From positions 1 through 26,026 of the forward strand of contig UZAE01013138.1 in assembly GCA_900617975.1 (NCBI GenBank): DNA of 26,026 bases, read 5' to 3'. The notes below the pieces were generated by a model, which was not told the DNA's origin, searched no databases, and saw nothing but the letters and a program-made list of their open reading frames with translations. Below, one piece after another: positions 1-9,000 of the stretch. The translations under genes were made by a program, and so were the position numbers. Source of the DNA: Rodentolepis nana. Lineage: Eukaryota > Platyhelminthes > Cestoda > Cyclophyllidea > Hymenolepididae. Every line of letters starts with the position of its first letter. Within the stretch, counting starts at the first letter, position 1.

Positions 1-291
1 TTTTCGATAATAATTATTCAGAATCACAGTCCTAGAGTACAAAATGCAATAGTTGTCGTCATGCAGTTGAAAATGGAAATAGTCGATCAGGGGATAAAGC
101 TCCTGGTCTTGAAATGTGTCGTCTATGGGAGAGCGAATTACTTTGATCCATGTGAAGTTAATGGATTCAACTATCTTCAAACTTCCACTGCCTTTCACCA
201 AACTTCCAAACAGCACCCAACACTAAGAAGTCTATCTTAGAGCAGACGCCGAAGGATGAGGCTATGGGTCTATGGAGAGTCTGTTAATCAA
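1..291. other. non-coding stretch, nothing recognised
   Basis: No open frame longer than chance and no repeat shared with the rest of the window. It ends where a duplicated block begins at 292. Confidence 0.4.
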
Positions 292-690
292 GCCATCCAA
301 ATCACAAACCACTGTCGACTAACTGTTATTTGTGAAATTAAATTGTATACACCTCTCCCCCTCTCTTCAATTTTGGGTACCAGATTCTCAAATGCCTAGC
401 TCCTTCCTTCTCACAGTAAAAGGCAATCTTTGTTGGGGGGGGGGAGGCTATCTGCAATACTTTCAATATGCCTCGTCTTCAAAGATTGCTGGACTCATTG
501 GACTTGGCGTTGAGTACCTCTATCGCAAGAATCAGTGGTGACTCAAACGACTTGGTTCCTATTTTCAGAAGCACATCCATCATGGTTGCAATAAGCGTGC
601 CGGAGCTTTTGCCATGCTTCCAGAACAATGACATCTCCGTGTCTTTCAGTCAATGCCACTGCGAAGATGAAACACTGGAGGTGAGGTGGT
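292..690. repeat. duplicated block, copy 1
   Basis: This block is repeated at 1952-2370 in the same orientation. The first 220 bp (292-511 versus 1952-2171) differ at a single position that I can see (A at 459 versus G at 2119). The following ~180 bp are still alignable but clearly more diverged, with small insertions and many substitutions. Both copies contain a run of ten G. Short open frames exist on both strands in both copies, but none is intact enough, or conserved enough between copies, to call a gene. The nature of the repeat is unknown. Confidence 0.8.
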
Positions 691-1520
691 TCGTGCCACA
701 AATCCCTATTTCTCTCCTCTCATTCTTGATTTTGTCATGAAGAGGGTCCACTAGGTATAAATGGCAGGCCACTCTTTCCTTTTAGGCACTCATTAATGCG
801 TTAGACCAGCTGCAATCATGGTGAAATCGCATGACTCTGAATTCCACGTGGTTTTTCAATATTAGTTAATTCAATTCTCATTGGTAGATGAACGGACGTT
901 TTAATGCATCTAAATTCCGCCATTGATGAATATTTAGAATCTGGCGGTAAGCAAGTGACTGTCCTAAAGCACGCAACATTGTTTATCTGGTTAATCTTTG
1001 TAATTTAAAGTTACTTATGACCTTCTGATTAATGAAGTGTTTCTGTATTTTACCTGCTCTCCTATTTCTCCATAATTTTTTTCCTTATCATGTATATATA
1101 CCTTTAGACATATCAATGAAAACGACGCCTCAATTTTTCTGGGATAAAAACATAAAGTTAGTCACTACAAATATCTGATTTTGTTCATTGCTTTGCCTGA
1201 GTTGCTTTAGGCCTACCAAATAGCCATGAGCCTCTAAGCCGAGAGTTGACTTTCATTATTGGAAAATTTATGACTATTCCAAGTACCTCAGTGCTTCAAT
1301 TATTTGCACAACATATCAAACGATAATGTCAGCACATAATGATGATCAAATGTCTTAACATCTTTCACAGCTTTTTTATTCCACTTCTAACTGTGCAGTT
1401 AGTTAAATTTAAAAGGCAATGACTTAAATATATTTCAAATATCAATGTGCTTTAATATGAAAATTACCTTTAAAGAGTCCGCATTGAAGACTCCAGCTAT
1501 ACCTACTCTCCAAGCCATGA
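691..1520. other. non-coding, AT-rich, nothing recognised
   Basis: No convincing open frame, RNA gene or repeat seen between the duplicated block and the first SINE copy. Confidence 0.4.
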
Positions 1521-1592
1521 GGGGTGTGCGATAGACTTACCTCCACATGGTGCATCCTGGGCAACGTATGCTCCTACGGCAAAAAAGTCTAT
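1521..1592 (+). ncRNA. HDV-like ribozyme, SINE copy 1 (P1 weakened)
   Basis: Same fold as the consensus described for the copy at 19556. P1 pairs GGGGUGU with GCAUCCU, so one G-C has become G-U. L3 reads UCCACAU. P2 AUAGACUU/AAGUCUAU is intact, P4 is CGUA/UACG and the J4/2 cytosine is kept. It may be weakly active. Confidence 0.7.
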
Positions 1593-1847
1593 TAACCGGC
1601 AGTTGACTTCAAACTACCATGACCCCACTGTATGTCATATTCGACTGCTTCCACATTACTCGCCTCACCTGTTTTCTACCTTTGTGTCTGCCTCTTTTAC
1701 AGCTTTAAACACTCTTCTATTCCACTCCCCCCTCCCACTCTCTACATTTTTTCACTTTGATGTTCCTTCCCCTCTGTGAAGCCTGAAGTCGACTAAAGGG
1801 CTAATGATAATTATCAAAACGCCTGCCATTTGATATAAATAAATAAA
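1521..1847 (+). mobile_element. SINE-like retroposon with 5' HDV-like ribozyme, copy 1
   Basis: Full-length copy of the dispersed family. It starts with GGGGTGTGCG, has the 72-nt ribozyme fold, a C/T-rich body, the 3' block GCCTGAAGTCGACTAAAGGG, the ATGATAATTATCA hairpin, CCTGCCATTTGATA and an ATAAATAAATAAA tail. I see no clear target-site duplication at this copy, which suggests an older insertion. No protein is encoded. Confidence 0.85.
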
Positions 1848-1950
1848 CTTTCGAAACTATTGATTATTGCAGTGAATATTCAAACTATGCAGTATAACTT
1901 GGCAGTGGAATGAAAGGTCTATTACTGGATGGAATCAAGCATTGACACCA

Positions 1951-1951
1951 N
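1951..1951. other. single N, unresolved sequence or contig join
   Basis: The N sits directly before the first base of the second duplicated block (1952). This placement suggests an assembly join or a collapsed gap rather than an isolated ambiguous base. Confidence 0.6.
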
Positions 1952-2370
1952 GCCATCCAAATCACAAACCACTGTCGACTAACTGTTATTTGTGAAATTA
2001 AATTGTATACACCTCTCCCCCTCTCTTCAATTTTGGGTACCAGATTCTCAAATGCCTAGCTCCTTCCTTCTCACAGTAAAAGGCAATCTTTGTTGGGGGG
2101 GGGGAGGCTATCTGCAATGCTTTCAATATGCCTCGTCTTCAAAGATTGCTGGACTCATTGGACTTGGCGTTAATTTCATTCGTATTAATAGTACCTTTAT
2201 CGCAAGAATCAGTGGTGACTCAAACGACTTGGTTCCTATTCTCAGAGACATGTGCATCGTGGTTGCAATAAGCGTGCTGGAGCTTTTGCCATGAATCCAG
2301 AACAACGACATACTGTGTCTTTCAGTTAATGCCACTGCGAAGCAGAAACATGTAGATGAAAGCCAAAGGG
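1952..2370. repeat. duplicated block, copy 2
   Basis: Second copy of the block at 292-690, same orientation, starting immediately after the N at 1951. The near-identity stops sharply at 2171. Beyond that, insertions and substitutions separate the copies until similarity fades near 2370. Confidence 0.8.
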
Positions 2371-3319
2371 CAGTGGTGCAGATGAAAGTATTTTTCAATC
2401 ATTATTAAGTTTAAACAATGAAATAATCATTAGCTGCTGGTGAGCTTTGTTCGTTACCGCTATGCCAGAAGTGTGCCTCCTTGACTTCACCTTCAATATT
2501 GCAATGTGAGCCACTATCATCGTCTCTCCTTGTCCAACTGCTTAGTTATGTGTTTTCATTGGAATGTTTTCGATCGCCTCTGATCCCCTCTCCCATTATG
2601 GGTCTAAAGTTTCCTTCATATAAATCCCACAGTGCCGAAGCAAATCTTAGTTTGTGAATGAATGAATTTCGCGAAACAAGATTGATTCGATTAAAACTTT
2701 CTTCATCTATTAGAGGGGCTGGTGACAATGGATATCATAATATTTTTATTCAAATGACCTTTCCAAAACCTGTCTGTAACCTACAAAGGGGGTGCAATTT
2801 GGTTGTGTTTGAAGTGGTAGTCAGTGTGATGGCTGCTCTCAAACCCAGGAGTTCTGAAATTTGAAGAGGAAGGTAGAACCAGTTAAATATCTTTATATTA
2901 TAGCCTAAAATCGTAGTTCGTTATTTTTTGTTATTTCGTTTATGAATGGAATGACGTTAAAATTGAAAGCAGGATAGCTTGACTATTGATAAAAATAGTA
3001 ACCCCGAGGAAATTAGCAAATTTCTATTGGTTAAACTTCCTAAAGATTCCTTAAAGTACTATTAGCTATTATGGAGTGATTAATCGAAACCATTATGTGA
3101 CTTTTCATCAATCCTTCCATTTTGGAAATCTCTCGAATCGTTTATCAACTGCTTCTTTCACAATTTAATCAAATTTGAAATAGAAGAGATGTGTTTTTGA
3201 AGATGTCTTTCTTACCGTCTCTGCATTAACAGTGACAAAGCACATTGCCGAATTCTTTCATATGAGGCAAAGGATGTTAACCTAAGCAAGCCGCTGGCTT
3301 CTACGTTCGAGTTTGGTGA
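2371..3319. other. non-coding, nothing recognised
   Basis: Only short chance frames on both strands. No repeat seen elsewhere in the window. Confidence 0.4.
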
Positions 3320-3640
3320 ATGAGTCAATTGTCAAATTATCAGTCATTAAAAAGACTATATTCCCTTTTACTGAAATACTCCAGTGCTTTAAAACACGAC
3401 AATGATGAGCAAGGCTTAAATTGTGGTATATTATTCCTTCTTCAAACGACGATGACGATGTCGAAGAACCAAGAGCTCATGAATAAATGTTCCCAATACG
3501 TATATCAGCAAAGCCATCATGAAGGCGATAATCAGGAAGTGGTTGAATGTGGCAGTGCTTGTGAATCCACGAGTTTCTCGAATTCGGAAGATGAAAGTCT
3601 AAATATGCAAATGTTAGACAAGTGTAAATATGAGGCATAA
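3320..3640 (+). CDS. possible small hypothetical ORF, 106 aa
   Basis: An ATG-to-TAA frame that I do not recognise. It is hydrophilic, with a Ser/Glu/Asp-rich C-terminal third and five cysteines, no signal peptide and no membrane segment. It lies about 360 bp beyond the 3' end of the Ig-repeat gene and faces it (convergent). Length alone does not exclude chance in this base composition, there is no supporting homology, and I saw no splice sites that clearly extend it. Treat it as a weak candidate. Confidence 0.2.
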   Translation: MSQLSNYQSLKRLYSLLLKYSSALKHDNDEQGLNCGILFLLQTTMTMSKNQELMNKCSQYVYQQSHHEGDNQEVVECGSACESTSFSNSEDESLNMQMLDKCKYEA

Positions 3641-4002
3641 TTTACATAGCAAACGTAAAATGCATTTCTTATATTGCAATCTTTCGTATGCCTGGGAAAA
3701 TTTATGCCCACTCAGTCTTATTCTAAGTAATTTCAACTGGAAGAGTAAGTCTCCTATGAAATTCCGCTAGTATAAATTCTTCTGATTTATCCCCTTGTAT
3801 TCACCTGAACGGGAACTGCTGTAAACGTAGGTGTTAATTCGATGTCCCATACCTTTTAGAGAGGAAATTTATCGTAAACTCCTAATTTAACTGTTCTCCT
3901 TCTGCGCGTTATCCAACTGAAAGATTTAATGCATTCCATATCCAAAATAATATCATTAAATAAAATATAAAAACCAATTTTAGTCAATGCCTTACTTTAC
4001 AT
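3641..4002 (-). other. probable 3' UTR and downstream flank of the Ig-repeat gene
   Basis: This region follows the stop codon at 4003 on the minus strand. The minus strand reads ATTAAA at 3925-3930, about 75 nt past the stop. That is a plausible variant polyadenylation signal, but it is not proof. No canonical AATAAA was seen on the minus strand here. Confidence 0.35.
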
Positions 4003-6033
4003 TCACAATCCTACAAAATGTATTACCTTGTAAGTGGTTACTTCTGTTTTATTGACTCTATTTGTACCACGGCAGACCCCAAAATAGGTGACATCTGGAG
4101 GATCATTAAGTTCTTTCAGCACCATTAGCATAGATCCAGTATCATTCTTCAACGGTGCTGACGGCCAATCAGGTTGTGCCCTTGAGTAATCCCGCCAATT
4201 CTCAATTCCCTCAAGTCCCAATCGCATTGCATCAGCAAGTGCTCCTCTTCTCATTGGATAAGCATCGAGAGTCACTGTGGGCGGGGGGTTTCCACTAGCT
4301 ATGCACGTTACCCACTCTCCTGATTCGATTTTAAATGCCACCTTTGTCATACTCACTTGTTCTGGAGGTGTTGGAATGATTATGTAATCTGAAGCTGGAC
4401 TAAAGACACACAATTTTCTTGAAGCTCGTCGAATGATTTTCGCTCTTATTCTCTGCCATTCATTTCGATTTACAAGGGAAACATTCAGCAACTTTGGTTC
4501 TATTAAACAACTAAGTTTTGCATTGTGGTGGCTGCGGGTAATTGTTATTGGAACAGGTGCGTATTGAACCGTTTTTATCGGTGGCTTCCATTCTAATATA
4601 CGAAAAGAGAACAGACGCAGTGGGGAGGATTTATCAAAATTTCCCGAGGTGATATGCACAGTAGCGTCAGTTTCAACGAAACGAGAGCCAACAGGTTTGT
4701 CCTCCTCATCACAAAAAATCTGGAAGACAGTTGCTTGGCAGTAAACATTGATCACCTCACCTTCAGTGTAACAATCGTCTGATTGGTCTGGTTTTGTTAC
4801 AATTTGCACATCTGCATGGTTGTCAACAATACAGATAGGATATTCAGAAACCTGACTTAGAGACAAATTCCTCACTTCTCCTACCGGTCTGAGAGCTCCT
4901 ATAGTACAGCCGTAGAAACCGTAATCTTCGAAGGAACTTGACTGAATATCTATAGCGAATACCTCTCGATTTCTTCTACCGAAGTGATATGCAACAAGGC
5001 TTGGATGTGAAATATTTACCGTGTTATTAATCAAATCATGATAAGAGAGGATTTTCGCGAATTTATTCAGATGTGGTGAGACTGTATTTGCTGGGCGATT
5101 GATACGAAACCAGGTTAAATTCAATGCTGTTAGATAACTTCCTTCGCTTAGAATGCTTGGACATTCAACGGTGAACTTCTCTGGAAGGAGAATCATTCGT
5201 TTAGAAATTGACACCGTAGTAAAAGCAGGTGCTTTTTCATCACCAACCACCACAAATTGTATGGTCTTCTCGGACACCATTTTTTTGCCACCACAGAAAC
5301 TGCTCGCTACACACTTGTAAATATAAAATCCTGGCATGGGAAGTAAGTACAAATCTAATTTTGATGATTTGATAATTCTGGGAATACCACTAACTTCAAC
5401 TGAGTCATTTAAACGTGGCAAGGGTCCAAATCTATATACCCAAGTGAATTCATGTTCATGATAAATTTCCCCATCATCATAGCATTCTATAACTCCATCC
5501 CTTGCCATTGGTTCATTGGGATCCGGCCTCGTTTTTAGGCTCTCAGTGGGAGCACAAATCTTTAGGGGCCCAAATTTCTCGCCAAGTTCCCTTTCCTCTT
5601 TCGTGTCTAAATTCCAGTAGCACCCAACGTGCTTATCATAGTCAAAGTGAACGTTAAGATGCCAAGAAATATTAACCGTGTAGAAGGAATAATGTTGGAA
5701 TATTGTCTTCTCGGTTAGTATGGTAGGACTTTTGGTAATTTTGGCCATATTAGGATTGCGCTTAGTGGACTCCGCTATAAGAGGTTTGGTGAAATAGGTT
5801 TCGTAGGGATTTTGAAATCTCCATATTAAACATTGGCTCGTGAAATATTCATCATCGAAGAATGTGAGATACCTTGAATAGGAATCTGAGAATTCCCAAC
5901 TTCTATTTTCTGCTAAATACCCAATTATTGGAGATTGCTTATCTGCAGGGACTACAAGATCTGGAACTACTGGTGCATCGTAATAAACACTGTCTACGTG
6001 AAAACGGCACATATATCTTCCAGTATCATGCAT
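4003..6033 (-). CDS. Ig-repeat gene, exon 3 (residues 1553-2228 and stop)
   Basis: Opens directly after the acceptor AG with codons for MHDTGRYMC and runs 676 codons to a TGA at 4003-4005. Ig-like landmarks in order: DTGRYMC; FYIYKCVASSFCGG followed by the G-strand KTIQFVVV; EKFTVECP with FEDYGFYGC; GEVINVYCQ; WVTCIASGNPPPTV; and a final VTYFGVC with VTTYKVIHFV. The final G-strand resembles the earlier KTIQFVVV, which favours the stop being the genuine C-terminus. An alternative donor (TACAAG|GTAATA) lies just before the end, so a further exon with a membrane anchor cannot be excluded. Confidence 0.8.
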   Translation of the reverse strand: MHDTGRYMCRFHVDSVYYDAPVVPDLVVPADKQSPIIGYLAENRSWEFSDSYSRYLTFFDDEYFTSQCLIWRFQNPYETYFTKPLIAESTKRNPNMAKITKSPTILTEKTIFQHYSFYTVNISWHLNVHFDYDKHVGCYWNLDTKEERELGEKFGPLKICAPTESLKTRPDPNEPMARDGVIECYDDGEIYHEHEFTWVYRFGPLPRLNDSVEVSGIPRIIKSSKLDLYLLPMPGFYIYKCVASSFCGGKKMVSEKTIQFVVVGDEKAPAFTTVSISKRMILLPEKFTVECPSILSEGSYLTALNLTWFRINRPANTVSPHLNKFAKILSYHDLINNTVNISHPSLVAYHFGRRNREVFAIDIQSSSFEDYGFYGCTIGALRPVGEVRNLSLSQVSEYPICIVDNHADVQIVTKPDQSDDCYTEGEVINVYCQATVFQIFCDEEDKPVGSRFVETDATVHITSGNFDKSSPLRLFSFRILEWKPPIKTVQYAPVPITITRSHHNAKLSCLIEPKLLNVSLVNRNEWQRIRAKIIRRASRKLCVFSPASDYIIIPTPPEQVSMTKVAFKIESGEWVTCIASGNPPPTVTLDAYPMRRGALADAMRLGLEGIENWRDYSRAQPDWPSAPLKNDTGSMLMVLKELNDPPDVTYFGVCRGTNRVNKTEVTTYKVIHFVGL

Positions 6034-9000
6034 CTAAAAATAATATAATTTCTTTATATATTTACTTAGTGATTTAATAGTATTTTAAAATTTGGCACCT
6101 TAATTTATTGCAAAAATGTAATCTAAAGTAATGGTAAATAAAAATTTCGAAGAAATGCCCTCTTGTTTTTGCAGCAATAACTACGTTGATGAAATAAGTT
6201 CTTATTAATAAGTAGTGAACTTACAAATGCTTTTGGTAAATCAATTTTAACGACTTGATTGTCCTGATGGCCCTTGGTCAAAGAAATATCAAACTCCCTC
6301 CCCCTTCCAAAGGACCACCACCCGAGAAGTTTAAGATGATTAATCCTGGAGCTATCATTTTTCGGTTTATAGATAGTTAGGTGTAGCAGTGGAATTTCTA
6401 AAGGTTCGATAGAAGGAGCCTTTACTTGGGCAAGTAGAAACACATGGAAAAAAACTTCTGCATTCTCTGCTATCTCTCTTAGTGGGCATTTTATAGTCCA
6501 TGGGTCATCAGGATTAACCACTCCAAGGTCAGGTTCAATGGAACCTGAAGCTGTCCACCCACCGTTGGAACTCCCAAAGCCGTACATAATAACTGCTTCT
6601 TCGTAGGCTGTTTTGTTGTTTGGGCCCACTACATAGCAAACAAATTTTGCTTTACCAAAGAGTCCAACTTGGAAGACATAGGGAGCAGGCCACTTTAAAG
6701 TAAACTCATAGGGTGTTCTCCAATCCGGTCTTCTAAACTTCATTGGAAAGTAACTCATAGATACAAGGTATCCACGATGTCGTACAGATGCAGCTAAATC
6801 TTTAGTGAATTGGAATCGACGCAATCCAGATGCAAAGGTTTCTGGCGACGCTTCAAGCGGCGCCCAGGAGGCATTAATAGGTTCAGGATAAGCCAATACA
6901 CCACATTGCCATTGATAGTAGCCCACTCTAATGTAAGTGACTCTTGGGCCAACAGGGAATAGATTATCAATAGGATCACTAAGAAGTCGACTTTCTTCTT
7001 CAACCTCCCATGTTGGAATAGTTTCGCAAAAGAGAAAGGATTCAAAGTGTCGTACTGTGATCACTGGAATAGTATATTCAATCCTTCGAATGTAGGCACC
7101 ATCTCTCTCTCTATGGGAGATGCTACAATTAGCGAATGCGCCTTTTGGATGGATGTCCGATAAGACTTTTTCGTGGCTCCAGCAACCTGAATCTCTAAAA
7201 GGACTGAACATACAAGGGACGCTGATGTTCACTTTTCCACCACCCCGATTTGAACAGATGATCATATCTACAGACGACTCGATGTAAGACATTTGAAGAG
7301 CATGCATATGGTCTTGCCCAGTTACCGCTTCACAAATAAAAGTCACTCGAGAACCTTCAGTTAAGTTCGTCTTCGGTGGAAAAACTAATCTTTCAATGGT
7401 TGGTCTCATAGGGCAAATGGCGGAGAGGTTATGATAAATTGGCTCACTGACTAATGGCGGGAGATCATAGAGATTGTCTTTAAATTGACCTATTTGGCTA
7501 ACAGCGCAGTAAATTTCCCTATCTGCAGCTTCAGCAGGAAAGAAGGGCCAAATGAGTGGAACAGTCACGTTATGACCAATATTTCTATAGGAATATTCCA
7601 AGTCCATTGATGTTTTCTGAGTAATTATTACATAAGTATCGTTGTTTGGGGGTTGGTAGATGAGATAGACTTGAAATTTCAAGTGCGGCATCACAAATTC
7701 GCACTCAAATTCAGCTGAATCCATTGCTTTCACAGCTGGACTCTTTAATCTTAAAGTGGGCTTGGAGAATTCACCGCGGTTTAAACGAATCGGTAAGATG
7801 GCAACTTCTTGACTGGACTGAAAACATTAAGTGCATTATTGAAATGTGTTGCGAATTTAAATATAAATCCTTAGCCACACAAATACCTACTGCTCATAGT
7901 TTTTTCCTTAAAAACCTCATCAATTTATCAGTCTTCTGCATAATAATACCAACGTATTCGTTTATTGCCTACATCAGACAAGATATCTTCTTTTTTCTCT
8001 CCAAAAACACAATCTCTAAACTATCTTTTCCTCATTACTATCTTTCCTAGCAAGTTAGTAGGAATTTCCAACGATATAGGCTACCTTTTAAAATGCATCG
8101 AATTCTGAAATATCTTTATTGTTTCTTTTAAAGTAACTGATCATTTAGACTTACCAAAGTGTTCTTTACGCCTCGCTTGTAAACCAACAGATACTTTTTG
8201 TCAAGCTTCTTTTTCAAGGCCAACTCCAACTCAAAGTAGATGCAGTTGGAATCTAAGTTGCTTGGTTTTGACTTCAACAAGGGTTGCAAGCAAACGCTGT
8301 CCAAGTAATCCAAATCCGTCTCTCCTTGTTTTATATAATTAGCTTCTTCCTCATCAATCAAACACAGCCATGATGTTACCGGAGGCTTGTCAAAAGGCGT
8401 TTTTCTAATAATGGCAAAGATTTTAACAGTCTCTCCCGAGTAGAATTGATGTGGTTGATGACTCGAAAAAATAGCTACCATCAACGTTTCATCATATAAC
8501 ACAGCGGGTTTTGCAATAGCGCAAATCGCTTTAAAAAGTGGGAGGCGTTGGATAAAACTGGCACGACTATTAATACTGTATCTCTGGCATGTACTCGAGA
8601 AATTTGCTATCTGGATTGCATAATTAGGTGTACCTTTAGCCCACGTCTTGTCGTCTTCAAAGAACACGCTAATAACTTCGCCATAGACTTTTCTTATGTT
8701 TTGTATGAAGTTCTGCACGTCTCCAACGTCCCATCGATCTTGTGGAAGAACAACGGCAAAAGGTCTCTTGGAAGATCGGGGAGCGTCTCTTAGTGCTGTA
8801 ATGAAACCTTCTTTGAGATTGACAGGTAGCTTTTGAGGGCATGCATCGGGATCGGTTGCATAAATGGCCTGGGGTCTGATAATTTGTGAAATTAGACCTT
8901 CTGCAAGAGCAATTCTTGATGATTTGGTGCTGAAATGAGTTACAGAGGCATACAAGGGAGCTTCCCTCAAATTTCTACTCAGCACAGAAGTTGGATGCAA

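Noticed and set aside
1521..1600. tRNA-derived SINE head
   Set aside because: I could not find credible A and B boxes of a polymerase III promoter or a cloverleaf. The 5' region is fully explained by the delta-type ribozyme fold.
1797..1822. Hammerhead ribozyme in the SINE 3' end (CTAATGA/CTGATGA followed by a short stem and AAAAC)
   Set aside because: The CTGATGA half-core is present in copy 3, but the required GAAA after stem II is missing and the core bases are themselves part of the TGATGAT/ATCATCA palindrome. A simple hairpin explains it better.
1992..2398. Open frames in the duplicated blocks on both strands
   Set aside because: The frames are not conserved between the two copies beyond the near-identical segment and show no recognisable domain.
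6033..6033. ATG at 6033 and GTG/ATG near 7733 as starts of separate genes
   Set aside because: Each lies just after an acceptor or inside a frame that extends upstream to one, and splicing restores one continuous Ig-repeat protein.
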